64,000 nucleotides of DNA from NCBI GenBank assembly GCA_928212115.1, contig CAKMRJ010005745.1, positions 96,450,297 through 96,514,296 on the forward strand, read 5' to 3'. Within the stretch, counting starts at the first letter, position 1. Every line of letters begins with the position of its first letter. A program made the translations under genes and the position numbers. A model generated the notes under the pieces. The model saw nothing but the letters and a program-made list of their open reading frames with translations, made no database searches and was not told the DNA's origin. Source of the DNA: Lactuca virosa. Taxonomy: Eukaryota > Streptophyta > Magnoliopsida > Asterales > Asteraceae. This document shows positions 1 to 10,107 of this stretch, piece after piece.

Positions 1-334
1 AGGCGTTTCTAACGAAGGTGATTAGCCTTGTGCCAACCGTCATTGGTACTCTTAACTTCGTGCTATTTGTCAATCCAAACTTTTCGAGTAAATTCCTTGT
101 ATATTTTTCCTGATTGATGAAAATGCCTTCTCTGCTTTGTTAAATGTTTAAGCCAAGAAAATTATTGATTTTACCCATCATGCTCATTTCAAATTGGCTT
201 TTCATCAAATTTTCAAATTCATTAGATAAAGCAGGGTCAGTAGAGTCAAAAATAATATCATCGACATAAATTTGAACAAGCATCAGATGATTCCCAACTA
301 TCTTTCGAAATAACGTGGGGTCAACTGATCCTTG
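1..334 (-). pseudogene. Copia C reverse transcriptase, catalytic YVDD segment
   Basis: After the stop that ends the upstream RT frame near 335, the same RT can be followed on the minus strand through a VDPTLF stretch and an intact YVDD catalytic box (near 255-275), then NNFLG. Stops interrupt it before the window edge. It is the continuation of the 1447-335 segment. Because the YVDD residues survive, loss of function comes from stops and not from active-site mutation. Confidence 0.8.
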
Positions 335-1447
335 TTAAAATTTCGACTGTTTTAAGAAACTGGTAAGAGTTGCATACCATGCTCTTGGTGCTTGTTTTAA
401 CCCAAATACAGCTTTATCTAAAATATAAACATGATCATGATGCATTTCATTTACGAAACCTAGAGGTTGTTCAACGTAAATAGTTTCTTCGAGTTCTCCA
501 TTGAGAAGAGCACATTTCACATCTATTTGATAGACATCGAAATCCTTATGAGCTGCATATGCTAAAAATATTCGAACAGCCTCGAGTCTTGCAACAGGGG
601 CAAAGGTTTCTTCATAATCAATACCTTCTTGTTGCGAATATCCTTTTACGACCAATCGTGCTTTATTTCGTACAATATTTCCATTTTTGTCGGTTTTGTT
701 TTTGAAAATCCATTTTAACCCGACAATTGAAACATTTTCAGGTTTAGGAATTAATCTCCAAACCTTGTTTCTTTCGAATTCAACCAGTTCAGATTGCATT
801 GCAACAACCCAATCTGAGTGTTCCATTGCTACCTTAACTGTCTTTGGTTCAATTTTAGATATAAAAACATTGAACATGCAAAATTCTTGATGAGTATTTA
901 ATACCTCATTCTTCGCACGAATCTGAGCTCTTGTTAACACTCCATCTTTAGGATTCCCAATGACTTGATCTTTTGGATGAGTTTTTGTCCATTTCTCTAA
1001 TGGTGGATATTCTGGATCAAATTCTAAAGGTGCATCTTCGTACATCTCTTCATTTTTAGATCCTGCAACAGAAATATTATCATTCATTTCGTGAAATTCA
1101 TCATTTTGATCAAGACTTATCATATCATCATCATCATGTCTACTTTCGACAGAATTATCATTCTGATGATCCCCCTCAACAACATGCTCCCCCTCAAGAT
1201 CTTCAACTATTCTCCCATTCTCCCCCTCGAAATAATGCTCCCCCTCAACCAGAGTATTCGAATCCAAGTGCTCCCCCTCCACTGGATTATTATGCATACT
1301 TTCGCCAACTCCGGGAGAATTTGTTTGTTGACATCCTATCACCAATATTTTGAAGGTGTTCGGAGTCATCAATATGCTTTGACAATTCAGATTGTCGATT
1401 ATCATTTGCACAAACTTCAGCATCCACAGCCCTGTCAGGAATACCAA
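335..1447 (-). CDS. pol: Copia C integrase C-terminus / reverse transcriptase N-terminal part (fragment)
   Basis: This open frame of about 370 codons begins in the acidic linker between integrase and RT and runs into RT. The linker carries repeated VEGEH-like units at about residues 50-100. The RT fingers/palm begin near residue 215 with the copia signature W.VAM..E...F, followed by W.FK.K.D..G, KARLV.KGY.Q, GIDY.ETFAPVARL, YQ.DVK.A.LNG and GLKQAPRAWY. RT copies the element RNA into DNA in the virus-like particle. The frame stops at LKQSKF just before the YVDD segment. The first residue is probably not a true start: the polyprotein enters from the overlapping upstream frame. Confidence 0.88.
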   Translation of the reverse strand: MVFLTGLWMLKFVQMIIDNLNCQSILMTPNTFKILVIGCQQTNSPGVGESMHNNPVEGEHLDSNTLVEGEHYFEGENGRIVEDLEGEHVVEGDHQNDNSVESRHDDDDMISLDQNDEFHEMNDNISVAGSKNEEMYEDAPLEFDPEYPPLEKWTKTHPKDQVIGNPKDGVLTRAQIRAKNEVLNTHQEFCMFNVFISKIEPKTVKVAMEHSDWVVAMQSELVEFERNKVWRLIPKPENVSIVGLKWIFKNKTDKNGNIVRNKARLVVKGYSQQEGIDYEETFAPVARLEAVRIFLAYAAHKDFDVYQIDVKCALLNGELEETIYVEQPLGFVNEMHHDHVYILDKAVFGLKQAPRAWYATLTSFLKQSKF

Positions 1448-2000
1448 AAATTAAATCATAATCAAAATCAGATGAACTCACAATTTCAAATTCATTTGTT
1501 GATTCATTAATAATTGGCTTTTGTTCGAATTGTTTTTCAACTTGTTTGACATAATAATCATCAAAAGTAAGATTAAATGTCTCTTCGACTTTGCGTGTGC
1601 GCTTGTTTAACACTCTGTATGCCACCGAATTATGCGCATATCCCAAAAAGATTCCTTCGTCAGCTTTTGCTTGAAATTTCGAAAGATTATCCTTGAGATT
1701 CATGATAAAGCACCTACAACCAAACACATGAAAGAATTTAACATTTAGTTTTCGGTTATTGATAATTTCATACGGAGTGATGTTAAAACGTCGATGAATA
1801 AAAGAACGATTCTGAGTAAAACATGTTGTTGACACCGCTTCGACCCATAGATACTGAGGAAGATTCGCATATGTTAACATAGTCATTGCCGCTTCACAAA
1901 GTGATCTATTTCTTTGTTCAACTACACCATTTTGTTGTGGTGTATATGGAGACGAAAAGTTATGCGAAATTCCTTTCTCAACTAAGTATGAATCCAGCAT
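1290..2000 (-). CDS. pol: Copia C integrase core, second half (fragment)
   Basis: This minus-strand frame opens at LDSYL..KGI and carries the integrase catalytic E region (SPYTPQQNGVVEQRNR, residues about 18-33), then WVEAV.TTCF.QNR and the conserved VFGCRCF...FLGYA..S.AYRV end of the copia integrase (residues about 95-135). Integrase inserts the cDNA into the chromosome. The first catalytic D segments lie upstream across a frameshift and a stop at about 2000-2130. The last 60 residues overlap the RT frame, so a frameshift also separates integrase from RT. Confidence 0.88.
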   Translation of the reverse strand: MLDSYLVEKGISHNFSSPYTPQQNGVVEQRNRSLCEAAMTMLTYANLPQYLWVEAVSTTCFTQNRSFIHRRFNITPYEIINNRKLNVKFFHVFGCRCFIMNLKDNLSKFQAKADEGIFLGYAHNSVAYRVLNKRTRKVEETFNLTFDDYYVKQVEKQFEQKPIINESTNEFEIVSSSDFDYDLIFGIPDRAVDAEVCANDNRQSELSKHIDDSEHLQNIGDRMSTNKFSRSWRKYA

Positions 2001-2128
2001 ATTGTTTTTGAACTCAGAGCCATTATCACTTTTGATTTTTCTAACATTCTATTTCAAACCCATTTCAATTTCTTGATAAAATCAATCATTGTTTGAGCGA
2101 CTTCAGATTTTAACCTGAGAAAATACAC
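2001..2128 (-). pseudogene. Copia C integrase, broken stretch
   Basis: Between the two integrase frames the minus strand still encodes integrase-like sequence (YFLRLKSEVAQTMIDFIKK) but begins with a TAG in place of the usual Trp after GFSRFT and shifts frame before the DNGSEF-like region. At least one stop and one indel are needed to join the flanking segments. Confidence 0.75.
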
Positions 2129-2368
2129 CTAAGTGAATCGAGAAAAACCATCAACAATAACCAAAATGTACCGTTTCTTGTTGAGAGTTTCAACAATTGA
2201 TGGTCCATAGAGGTCAATATGAAGAAGTTCCAACGGTTCGATAATTTTTGAATCTATCACAATTGGATGACCTTTCCTATGTTGTTTTCCTTGTTCACAA
2301 GCTGCACATAAGGTATCATTGTCAAATTTTAAAATTGGTAAGCCTCGAACAAGATCATCAATTACCAA
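2129..2368 (-). CDS. pol: Copia C integrase zinc-binding / pre-integrase end (fragment)
   Basis: This is a short open segment of 79 codons. It carries the second half of the integrase zinc finger (C..C....HRK: LCAACEQGKQHRKGH, residues about 20-34) and the first catalytic Asp context (LLHIDLYGP, residues about 48-56), followed by RYILVIVDGFSRFT. The usual GAG-pre-integrase histidines are upstream in a decayed stretch with stops near 2390-2510. Confidence 0.85.
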   Translation of the reverse strand: MVIDDLVRGLPILKFDNDTLCAACEQGKQHRKGHPIVIDSKIIEPLELLHIDLYGPSIVETLNKKRYILVIVDGFSRFT

Positions 2369-2512
2369 CTTATTTAAATTGCGAAAATTTAAATGTGATA
2401 GTCGACGATGCCATAACTAGCTTATGTCTGATGAAGCTTTCGAAAGTAGGCATACAGATGGTTTGCCTACAATTGGATTGATATCCAATGTAAACATGTC
2501 ACCCTTTCTTTT

Positions 2513-2851
2513 TTATTTAAGCAAAACCTCTTTTGTGTTCACATTCAAAATGATACTTCCTTCTTCGTTAAAAAGAACTTGATTGCCAGTGCCCACAACA
2601 AGTTGTGAAACACTTATCAAGTTATGTTGAAGACCTTCAACATACGCCACTATTTGAACTGTAAACTTGCCATTTGTTATTTTTCCATAACCATTGACCT
2701 GCCATTTTTTATTGTTCCCAAACTTCACTACTCCAGTATTCTTTAGACTTCGAAAATCACATAAATTCTCCCTTTTTCCAGTCATGTGACGAGAGCAACC
2801 GCTATCAATATACCATTTATCATCATATTGCTCGTCACATAGTACCTGCAA
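2513..2851 (-). CDS. pol: Copia C aspartic protease (fragment)
   Basis: This 112-codon frame has the copia protease active site WYIDSGCSRHMTG at about residues 12-24 (DSG = D-S/T-G), then W.VNGYGKI and the LQHNLISVSQL motif that closes the copia protease region (about residues 72-82). The protease matures Gag-Pol. It ends at a TAA before the GAG-pre-integrase domain. The first residue is a convenience start: the protein would have been read through from the long spacer upstream. Confidence 0.9.
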   Translation of the reverse strand: MQVLCDEQYDDKWYIDSGCSRHMTGKRENLCDFRSLKNTGVVKFGNNKKWQVNGYGKITNGKFTVQIVAYVEGLQHNLISVSQLVVGTGNQVLFNEEGSIILNVNTKEVLLK

Positions 2852-4410
2852 TTATTGAAAAAATTTAGGTACCCAAGGCTTTTTGGGTCCTTAGAAATTA
2901 GTTTGAAACATTGAATGTAATGACGGACCTTTAACCCAATCACAAACTTTTGTTTTGAGACTATCAATTAAGTCCACATCATTATTTAAAGGAACCGAAA
3001 CATAAGTTTTCGCTGGTTTCGGATGTACACTGACATTACCCTTCGTGTTCTTAGTTTGTGTTGGAACAGTCTTTGCTTTCACAACCGGTTTCCATGCTTT
3101 GACTGAAATATTCGAATCCTTCGAAGATGAACTTCCATTTGACGAAGTATTCACATACTTCTCATAGGCTTCGTGTATTTGTTCCTCAGAAAATTTATTT
3201 GACTGATACATTTTTCCTTTTCCTTCAAGCCAATGATTGATCTTTTTCCTAGAAGACACCCCTTTTTCATACGAAACTTTCAGAGTTTGTTTCCTTGTGG
3301 GATTAGGAAAATTTGGTTTTTGTGGGACGAAATCAACATTTGATTTCGGACGAAATGCCATTGCATATCGACTTCTATCAATGTTTCCATTAGTTGAATT
3401 TTGAGAGAAGTAATTGTGATATTTTTTTCTTTGAGAAAATGTTGATTGTTGATTAGAAGAAAATCATTGTGTTGAGGATTGATTTTGAAAACTCTTTGAG
3501 GTATTTTTGAAAGTTGAGAAAAACTTTGTATTTTGATCTTTTGAAGAATTTGTTTTTGAAAAATATTCATATTTTGTTTTGTTTAATTGAGCGGGATATG
3601 GTTTTTGATCTGAATAAGATGTTGAATTTGAAGATTTGTTTTCAACAGATTTAGTCTTTGTTAATTCAGACGTTTTCAATGACAAATCATTTTGTTTCTT
3701 TCGAGACTCCATGGTTTACCAAAAAAATTTCTTTCGAGCTTGTCTTTTTGAAATTTCATTTTCTTTTGAAAACTTGTCAATTTGTTCTTTAAATTCTTTT
3801 GAATTTAATTTGACAACAGTTTCATTTTCTACAACAACCTCTTTTGAAACTTCTGTTACCACTTTAGATTTTTCAACCTATTTTCGTTGTGGTTTTTGTC
3901 TTTGAAAAACATATGAATTCTTTGTTATGTTATTTTCGACAGTGCTTTCATTTGAAAAGAATCCTTCGTCTGATGTTTTCTTGTTGTCATCTTTGACCAT
4001 TTTGTTAAATTCTGGTTTAATGTTCTCAACATTTCCAGTTGTGACAAACACTTGATTTGGGAAAACAACATCATCAGTACACTTGAAATTCAGATACATC
4101 ACTTGATTTGTTTCCAAATAATGGGCTCCTTTTTCTGACAGCACTTTGTCCAAATTTTCAGTGTCCCCAAATACTTGATCAACAACAACACATGGAATTT
4201 CTTTTTCGTTCGAATCTTTGTTTGATGAGACCTTTTTTTTTCCGAATTGTCATCATCATTTTCATCATCACTGCTATCCGTTTGACTATCTCGGATATCC
4301 ACAAAATCACAATCTTTCGAAGTAGAAGGTTTGTCAGTGTCAATCTTAACCTTCAAATCCTTAAGTTTTTCTTTTCCTTTAGATTTTGATGCAACATTAA
4401 TGACAGACAA
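2852..4410 (-). pseudogene. Copia C long gag-protease spacer, frames broken
   Basis: About 1.5 kb between the coiled-coil gag extension and protease is rich in Lys, Ser, Asn, Asp and Thr and spreads over several minus-strand frames (pieces near 4410-4230, 4153-3878, 3712-3464 and 3361-2891). An acidic run of Asp/Asn/Ser sits near 4240-4290. Stops and at least three frame changes separate the pieces. I recognise no fold; SIRE-lineage elements are known for long poorly conserved spacers here. It is the low-complexity part of one ancestral polyprotein, not separate genes. Confidence 0.6.
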
Positions 4411-5614
4411 CTAAGAACAATCAACATCCTCAATGTCACTAATTTCGCTAATATTGTCAAAGTTATCTTCAATATCGGCAAAATTAGATTGAGAATCAGA
4501 TGTCGAATTCTTAGCCTTTTTCAAAATTTTGATTTGTTCTGATTTAGTTAAAGTATCATTCACTATATCAACTAATGCATTCGTATCCAGACATTCATTA
4601 ATTTTGACAATTCCATAAGCATATCTATCATCTGGGATTTTGTCAAACTCAGCAATGGTTTTCTCACAATCATACGAAATATTATCAACCTTCTCTCTCT
4701 CAAATGCTAGAAAAGGCAATAATTTTCTATGTTGCTCTTTGCTAATTTCACACGAATGATGCAAATCAGTCAATTTTACATACAGTCTTTTAGCAGTGTT
4801 ACAGTAGATATTACGTTGTGCTAACAAAAGTTTTACATCACTAGATAATGAATCTCTATCGCACATGATGTTCGTGATTTGTAATTCTAAACACTCAACC
4901 TTACTTATTTTCGAATATAAACGCTTCTGGGTCTCTAACAACTGCATTGACAATTTCTTAGCCTCATTGCTAGCAGACACAACAATGGAGTCAAAATAAG
5001 TAACAGTTTCATCAAAAGATACTAATTCAGAGTCATAGGCACTTATTGGAATATTAAAATATTCAAGAATAGAATGTACCTTGGTTGTCATCGTAGACTT
5101 GTCCGCAGATTTTGTTACGAAGCATCGTCCAGTCACCTCATTCATCTCCTCATCCGAATCGTCCTCATACTTCGCATACGTGGCACCATGCGTCGGATTA
5201 CGCATCTCTTCATCATCTGATCCCGAAGACCAGATTTGATATGTGCCATCTTCTTCCTGCTCTCCTCTTGCCACTAAAGACAAATTCTTAGCTTTAGCCC
5301 TGACTTCCTCCAGCCTCTCAACATAATACGCTTCATCCTTGACTTTGTTCTTTCTTTCATCTTTCTTACGAAGCATACAATCATTGGCTAAATGATTTGC
5401 TCCATTACAGTAGTCACAATCCACACCTGAATCTCCTTTCAACTTTTTCTCATTTTTCACTTCAGTAACCTTTGCATCAGACTTCTCAAACTTCTTCTTC
5501 TCCTCTCCAGTAGCTTTACTCACAAAACTTCCTTTTCCCTCATTTTGCTTAACCTTCGAATTGAACGGCTTCTTGAAAAACTTTTTGACACGATTGTTTG
5601 AGTTAAAAGCTACT
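4411..5614 (-). CDS. gag: Copia C Gag C-terminal part: zinc knuckle and coiled coil
   Basis: This frame continues directly after the stop that ends the UBN2 segment at 5617. A CCHC zinc knuckle (C-DY-C-NGAN-H-LAND-C) lies near 5400-5440 and would bind element RNA. It is followed by an acidic stretch (SSGSDDEE) and roughly 200 residues of heptad-like helix (SNEAKKLSMQLLETQKRL and following), likely a coiled coil for particle assembly. Copia Gag is usually much shorter, so this extension is the main oddity of the element. It ends at TAG after DVDCS. Confidence 0.8.
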
Positions 5615-5616
5615 GC

Positions 5617-6411
5617 CTAATCATCTGAATTCATTAAAAACCCTTCTTCTTCCTCAGAATCAACTTTTTCGAATTTTTCTTTCTCAGATACCTTAGAGAC
5701 AAGTGCTAATGGACCTCCCAGACTGAGCTTCGACTCCTCTGCTATTTCATTCACCTCACTTTCGTGCGTTTTCAACTGATTGTACAAATCATTAAGAGTT
5801 GAAGTATCGAAACTCTGCTGATTCTTCACCATCATACTAACACTTCTCCATTCTTTGCGAAGACCCATTACGAAAATGAGATTGAATTCCATCGCTGTCC
5901 TAGTGATTCCATAACGATTACAGCGATAAATCAGCTCATTAAGACGATCGTAATAAGCTTCAATTGTTTCAACCTCCTTTTGTCTGAAATCCTTCAGCTC
6001 CACCAAACATTGCTTAACAGAATTGATTTTAGTCTTCTCACTTCCTTGAAACTTCTCTTTCAGATTATTCCAGATCTCTTTGGCAGTTGTACAACTCCTA
6101 ACATAGTTGTATACAACTGGAGGCAAAGCACCGCACAATTCTCTCATGCATCTTTTCTCCAATTTCTTCAAACAATCAGATTGATTTTCAACACTAGACG
6201 TTCCAGAAGATGATCCAATTGGTTGACCATTATTCGGAAGAGTAACATTTACAGAGATGCAAGACCACAACTCTTCATCGAGTCCATTTAAGTAATCCTG
6301 CATATGATCCACCCACTGATCATAATATTCAGGAATAAGCATAGGAATCTTAGTTGAAGATCCTAGCAGATGAGAGAAGGAAGTCATATAATTGAGATTC
6401 AAGTTCGCCAT
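5617..6411 (-). CDS. gag: Copia C Gag, UBN2 (Retrotran_gag) domain
   Basis: I chose the ATG at 6411 (MANLNLN): the longer frame starts at a non-ATG codon. Residues about 20-45 hold the P.L....Y..W...M..YL motif. The UBN2 core (about 75-200) shows V....TAKEIW..L...F.G, L..L.DF.....T...Y..R and LRKEW. Gag builds the virus-like particle that houses reverse transcription. The frame ends in a TAG after MNSDD, and the same frame then continues into the zinc knuckle, so one nonsense change separates the two Gag halves. Confidence 0.88.
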   Translation of the reverse strand: MANLNLNYMTSFSHLLGSSTKIPMLIPEYYDQWVDHMQDYLNGLDEELWSCISVNVTLPNNGQPIGSSSGTSSVENQSDCLKKLEKRCMRELCGALPPVVYNYVRSCTTAKEIWNNLKEKFQGSEKTKINSVKQCLVELKDFRQKEVETIEAYYDRLNELIYRCNRYGITRTAMEFNLIFVMGLRKEWRSVSMMVKNQQSFDTSTLNDLYNQLKTHESEVNEIAEESKLSLGGPLALVSKVSEKEKFEKVDSEEEEGFLMNSDD

Positions 6412-6655
6412 TGATGTACGGATGAAGATTTTTGAGATTTTTTGAGAATTCAATGAGAATTTGAAAGCAAATAGCTGAATTAAACCACAAAATCAACTAA
6501 AACACTTGATTCAACAAATCAGTTGCAGAATCGAATCACAACTGAAGATCTAGAACATGTTTTCACTTCAAAAAGCGTGGAAACTTTTTGAACCAGAATT
6601 GATTCAAAAAACTTTTTGAAATAGAGTGAAAATCAGATCGCAGATTATGATTCAT

Positions 6656-6669
6656 GCTCCGCTACTAAT
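6656..6669 (-). other. Degenerate primer binding site of element C
   Basis: Immediately inside the LTR end the minus strand reads ATTAGTAGCGGAGC, which matches ATTGGTATCAGAGC at 11 of 14 positions. The latter is the usual copia site for tRNA-iMet priming. Its position next to the CA end of the LTR supports the call. Confidence 0.65.
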
Positions 6670-6982
6670 TGATGAAGTGTAGAATCAAGTATGAACCAAA
6701 TCAGAGTAAAACAAATGAAGATTGAACACACGATGTAAATATAATCTGGTTTCAGCTCTATTATGCTTTCAACGTTTACAGAGAAAAATAGACAGGTTCT
6801 GTAAAAGACTCTTATCTAACTCTAGTAAAGTTCCATATTTATAGGAACAGTGAAAGCATACAAAAAATACTAAGGCTTTGACACTTAAGCTTCGTACGAA
6901 ATTACACCTTAGTAAATATATTACAAAACATTCGAAGGGTACAAAAGACTTCAACATATTACAACTAAATTCGACCCTTACA
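6670..6982 (-). repeat. 5' LTR of copia element C (about 313 bp)
   Basis: On the minus strand this begins TGTAAGGGTCGAA and ends in ...CTTCATCA just before the primer site, giving TG...CA ends. Upstream of 6983 the protein of element B reads uninterrupted to the junction, which fixes the outer edge. The other LTR is outside the window, so the ends rest on TG/CA, primer site and host-frame interruption only. Confidence 0.7.
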
Positions 6983-8104
6983 AAAGTAAACTCGCTACTT
7001 AGCAACAAAGTATAAACTCCAATCTTGGTGACAGGTGAAGCTTTCCTATTCCCCATGATCAAGTTTATCTTTTCCATGCTCCACATTCTCACTTCTTCTT
7101 AGTCCCTGCAAATCAGAACAAATATGAATACCACAGCCGGTATCAAGGACCCAAGAGTTAGAATAGGGTGAGTTATTAGATAATATAGTGTAAATACCTG
7201 CATGGTTGGGTTTTACTTTCCCATCCTTCAAATCTTGCTGGTACTTTGGGCAGTTCCGCTTCCAGTGTGCTTTTTCATGGCAATAGAAGCATTCAGCCTC
7301 TTTTGGGTCAGAAGAAGGAGTGACGAAACCTTTCTTGGTTCCACTCGAAGAGGAGCTATCAAGGGTCTTACCCTTGGTACCCTTCGAAGGGTACTTCCTC
7401 TTCTTCCCTCTATGTTTCCCGATTGCCAAGACAAGGGCAGAGTTTTGAGTAGGAGTAGGAGTGGTAACAACCGACTTACCTTTAAGACCACTTTCAGCGG
7501 TCTTTAGGAGTCCTTGAAGTTTGCTGAGGGTGACTTCTTCCTTGTTCATGTGGTATGTCATGCGGAATCGATCATAACACGATGGTAAGGAGTGCAAAAT
7601 GATATCTATTGCTAAATCCTTGGGGAAGTCCACATTCAGCTTCATCAAACGGTCCACATACCTTTGCCTTTTCTGCATGTGGCCTGTGATGGGTTCACCA
7701 TCCTTCATTCGGGTTGTTATCATGGAGGAGATGATTTCGTATCGCTCTTGATGAGCACTCTGATGGTAGCGGTCCATCAAATCCTGGTGCATCTCAAAAG
7801 GATAGTAGTCCTCATAGGACTTTTGGAGCTCGGCTGTCATAGTGGCCATCATGATGCATGCCACTTTGGTAGCATCTCTTTTATGTGCCTCATATTCAGC
7901 CATCTCTTCAGGAGTAGCAGTTGGCTCGGGTACCTTAAGCTCCTTGTCGAGACGATATTCTTTGTTCTCATATCGAGTGACCATCCTGATGTTCCTGATC
8001 CAATCTGTAAAGTTGAATCCATCAAAGATGACTCTCCCACAAAGGTTCATAAGAGAGAAGGAGCCGGTAGGGTTTGAGCCAGAAGCAGCATTGTTTGAAG
8101 ACAT
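6983..8104 (-). CDS. gag: Copia B Gag and start of protease, truncated by element C
   Basis: The ATG at 8104 opens MSSNNAASGSNP. The copia Gag domain follows (FDGFNFTDWIRNIR near residue 30, W/Y-rich UBN2 core to about 200). A CCHC knuckle (C-FY-C-HEKA-H-WKRN-C) lies near residues 273-286, and the protease active site WVLDTGCGIHI (DTG) near 318-328. A frameshift near 7075-7090 moves the protein to the next frame, which continues through VTKIGVYTLLLSS until element C interrupts it at 6983. The first 340 codons are otherwise open, so this is the best preserved Gag in the window. Its pol would lie left of the window. Confidence 0.88.
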
Positions 8105-8490
8105 CTGAAAAGAAGAAAAGACAAGTTTAGTTTAGATATAAGATAGTCCTTAATAAAACACCCAAATGTAATATTAAGGCTAGGATCCAATCACAATATA
8201 TTATAACTTAGAAGAGGGATGCCGTAATCCAAGCTATAACATATTTGAAAGGTAGCTGAATGACGATTCACCAATTTCCACCATGAAAAACGAAATACAA
8301 ATTATTAGGTTTTTAATTGGTTCTTAGAAATTCCTAGATTCTTTTGAGATTCAATGAACTTTTCAAAGGCATGTTTCAATCTCGAGTGTGCCCTTCATGT
8401 TTTGTGACTAGGATACCGAAGATCACAAAACAAGGTGTGAAGTAACCATGCAAATTACTTGGTACCCTTAATGTTTTTCACTTAATCGAT

Positions 8491-8602
8491 GTGCCGGTTA
8501 ACCACACGCGCTCCACCGACCTATGAAAACCCTTAAGTCACCCTTTGCCTACCTTGTTAAGTCCAAGTTAGTGTGCCGGTTAACCACACACGCTCCACTA
8601 AC
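8491..8602 (-). repeat. Paired leader hairpins in copia B
   Basis: The core GTGCCGGTTAACCACAC occurs at 8491-8507 and again at 8574-8590. The second copy is enclosed by GTTAGTG at 8567 and CACTAAC at 8596-8602, so RNA from either strand can fold as nested stems, with the self-complementary GGTTAACC in the loop region. The same element recurs in A. Confidence 0.7.
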
Positions 8603-9461
8603 GACTTAATCAAAGTGCAAAGTGTAATTTCATGGGTTAGCACCTTATTCACATTTTCCTAAAGTAACTAAGATTGGGAATTTATAAAAACATTTAGTTA
8701 CTTTATAATAATCATTATACTTTTAATGAGAATTTTAAGTCATTGTTCTACTCGTTCGGCTAACGATCCTCCACCAGTCAAGGAAGCGGTGGGTGAGAGT
8801 GGACACCCATTAAGCTGCCATTTTATAGGCAACAACCTTATACCCCCCTTATAGACCGGCTTCGTGAATTAGGCCTACTAACGGTAAAACGACTTTGTTC
8901 TTATACATATATAATTATTATTAACTTATAATATTATAAAGTATAAGGGTTGAATTTTAACTTTTAAAATTCTAGGGGTTGGAACTAAAGTTTATTAAGA
9001 TGACTTTACATGTTCCAAAACTTGAGGGCAAGTTTTGTAACTTTACAAAACCTTTCAATTCATAACTTATGAGTTATTGTTTATTAAAAATGAAGACTCT
9101 TCATTTTTTTGTAACTTATGTGTTCTTTTAATGGATTTATTACAAAGTGACTTTTGGTTATCCATAACTTGAGGACAAGTTATGGACTCTATTAAAACAC
9201 ATCATGATCATGAATTAAGCATTAAACAATTTTAACAAGTAATTCTCTATCAAGAACTCATAAGAACATGAATATTCATATCAAAATTTGAAGAACATAT
9301 GAACACATATAAACATGGAATTTTGATATTATCCATTGTAAATGGATTAGAACAACCATTATACCATCTAAAACAAGTTTTAAAACACCAAAACAGTTTA
9401 GGGTAATGTTTCTAGTCCATTTCCAGCAGCAAAACTAGAAAATATGCCCACAACAGCTTCT

Positions 9462-9544
9462 ACTCGTCGAGTGCATGATCCTACTCGACGAGTAGGATGA
9501 ATTTTCACATGGACTCGTCGAGTCCCTCCATGGACTCGGCGAGT
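9462..9544. repeat. Cluster of ACTCGNCGAGT palindromes in the B leader
   Basis: Four 11-bp hyphenated palindromes: ACTCGTCGAGT at 9462 and 9513, ACTCGACGAGT at 9483, ACTCGGCGAGT at 9534. They lie 65-165 bp from the primer site. The same motif occurs in A and in the LTRs of gypsy H. Confidence 0.9.
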
Positions 9545-9610
9545 TCAGACAAACAGTGAGAAAATTTTCGATTTTTCAAGCAGTTTGCATCAAGTATCAA
9601 ACAAACAAAC

Positions 9611-9625
9611 CTGGCTCTGATACCA
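9611..9625 (-). other. Primer binding site of copia B
   Basis: The minus strand reads TGGTATCAGAGCCAG, the plant tRNA-iMet primer complement, directly inside the LTR edge at 9627. It is essentially perfect. Confidence 0.9.
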
Positions 9626-9626
9626 C

Positions 9627-10107
9627 TGATGGGTTTTGAGCATTCTAACACTCCTAAGTGTACATGCAACCCTAGAAAACCTTGGATCTATGTTTGTCTA
9701 AAATACATGCAAAATACTTTTTCCAAGGTTCATAAACCTATCTAGCATACATGGGGAACTTTAAATCTAAAATATGGCTACAATTACATACCTTGTAGTT
9801 GTTTTGATTCCTTGAAACCCTTGAGAGCCTAGCACCCCAAGTGTGATGCCTCAAATGTTTCACACAACACCAAATGCTTTGGAATGACTTTGAGAAAATA
9901 TAGAACACTTATAAAATCGGCCTAGCCCCCTTGCAACTACTTGTGTAGCCGATTTTGGTAGATAACATGTTCTTTATATAGTGTGTTACATTTAGGGTTA
10001 CACCATGTAAACCCTAATGTAACATGACTCTTCATTTCCATGACCCATGGGTTTGTAACTCCCATGGACTATCCATGGAGCATCCTACGGACCTTAGTCC
10101 AACTTGA
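9627..10107 (-). repeat. 5' LTR of copia B, PBS-side part
   Basis: Plus strand starts TGATGGGTTTTGAGC. It ends at the target duplication CTTGA where element A entered, and resumes at 17693. Together the pieces make about 766 bp, almost the same length as A's LTRs (769 bp), with the same ends. The plus strand holds TTTATATAG near 9975, a TATA box on the minus strand, with CCATGG-type palindromes just beyond it. Confidence 0.88.

Larger units (their letters stand above)
1..6982 (-). mobile_element. Ty1/copia retrotransposon C (SIRE/Maximus-like), left part outside window
   Basis: The minus strand shows, from high to low coordinates, a 5' LTR, a degenerate primer site, a UBN2-type gag, a zinc knuckle, a very long gag-protease spacer, copia protease, integrase and reverse transcriptase. 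This order (integrase before RT) is diagnostic of Ty1/copia. The large gag/spacer and RT wording resemble the SIRE/Maximus lineage (inference). The reading frame is broken by many stops and shifts, so it is a decayed copy. It interrupts the protease region of copia element B at 6982/6983. The 3' LTR lies beyond base 1, so the target duplication cannot be checked. Confidence 0.9.
8105..9610 (-). other. 5' leader of copia B (between PBS and gag)
   Basis: About 1.5 kb without a supported gene. It contains conserved non-coding blocks shared with the leader of element A (for example around 8180-8260 with 15410-15480, and 8490-8830 with 15700-16040), two hairpin-forming GTGCCGGTTAACCACAC repeats, a CCACC/GGTGG hairpin near 8770-8795 and four ACTCGNCGAGT palindromes at 9462-9544. 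In a retrotransposon this stretch is the untranslated leader where packaging signals usually lie. Confidence 0.75.
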
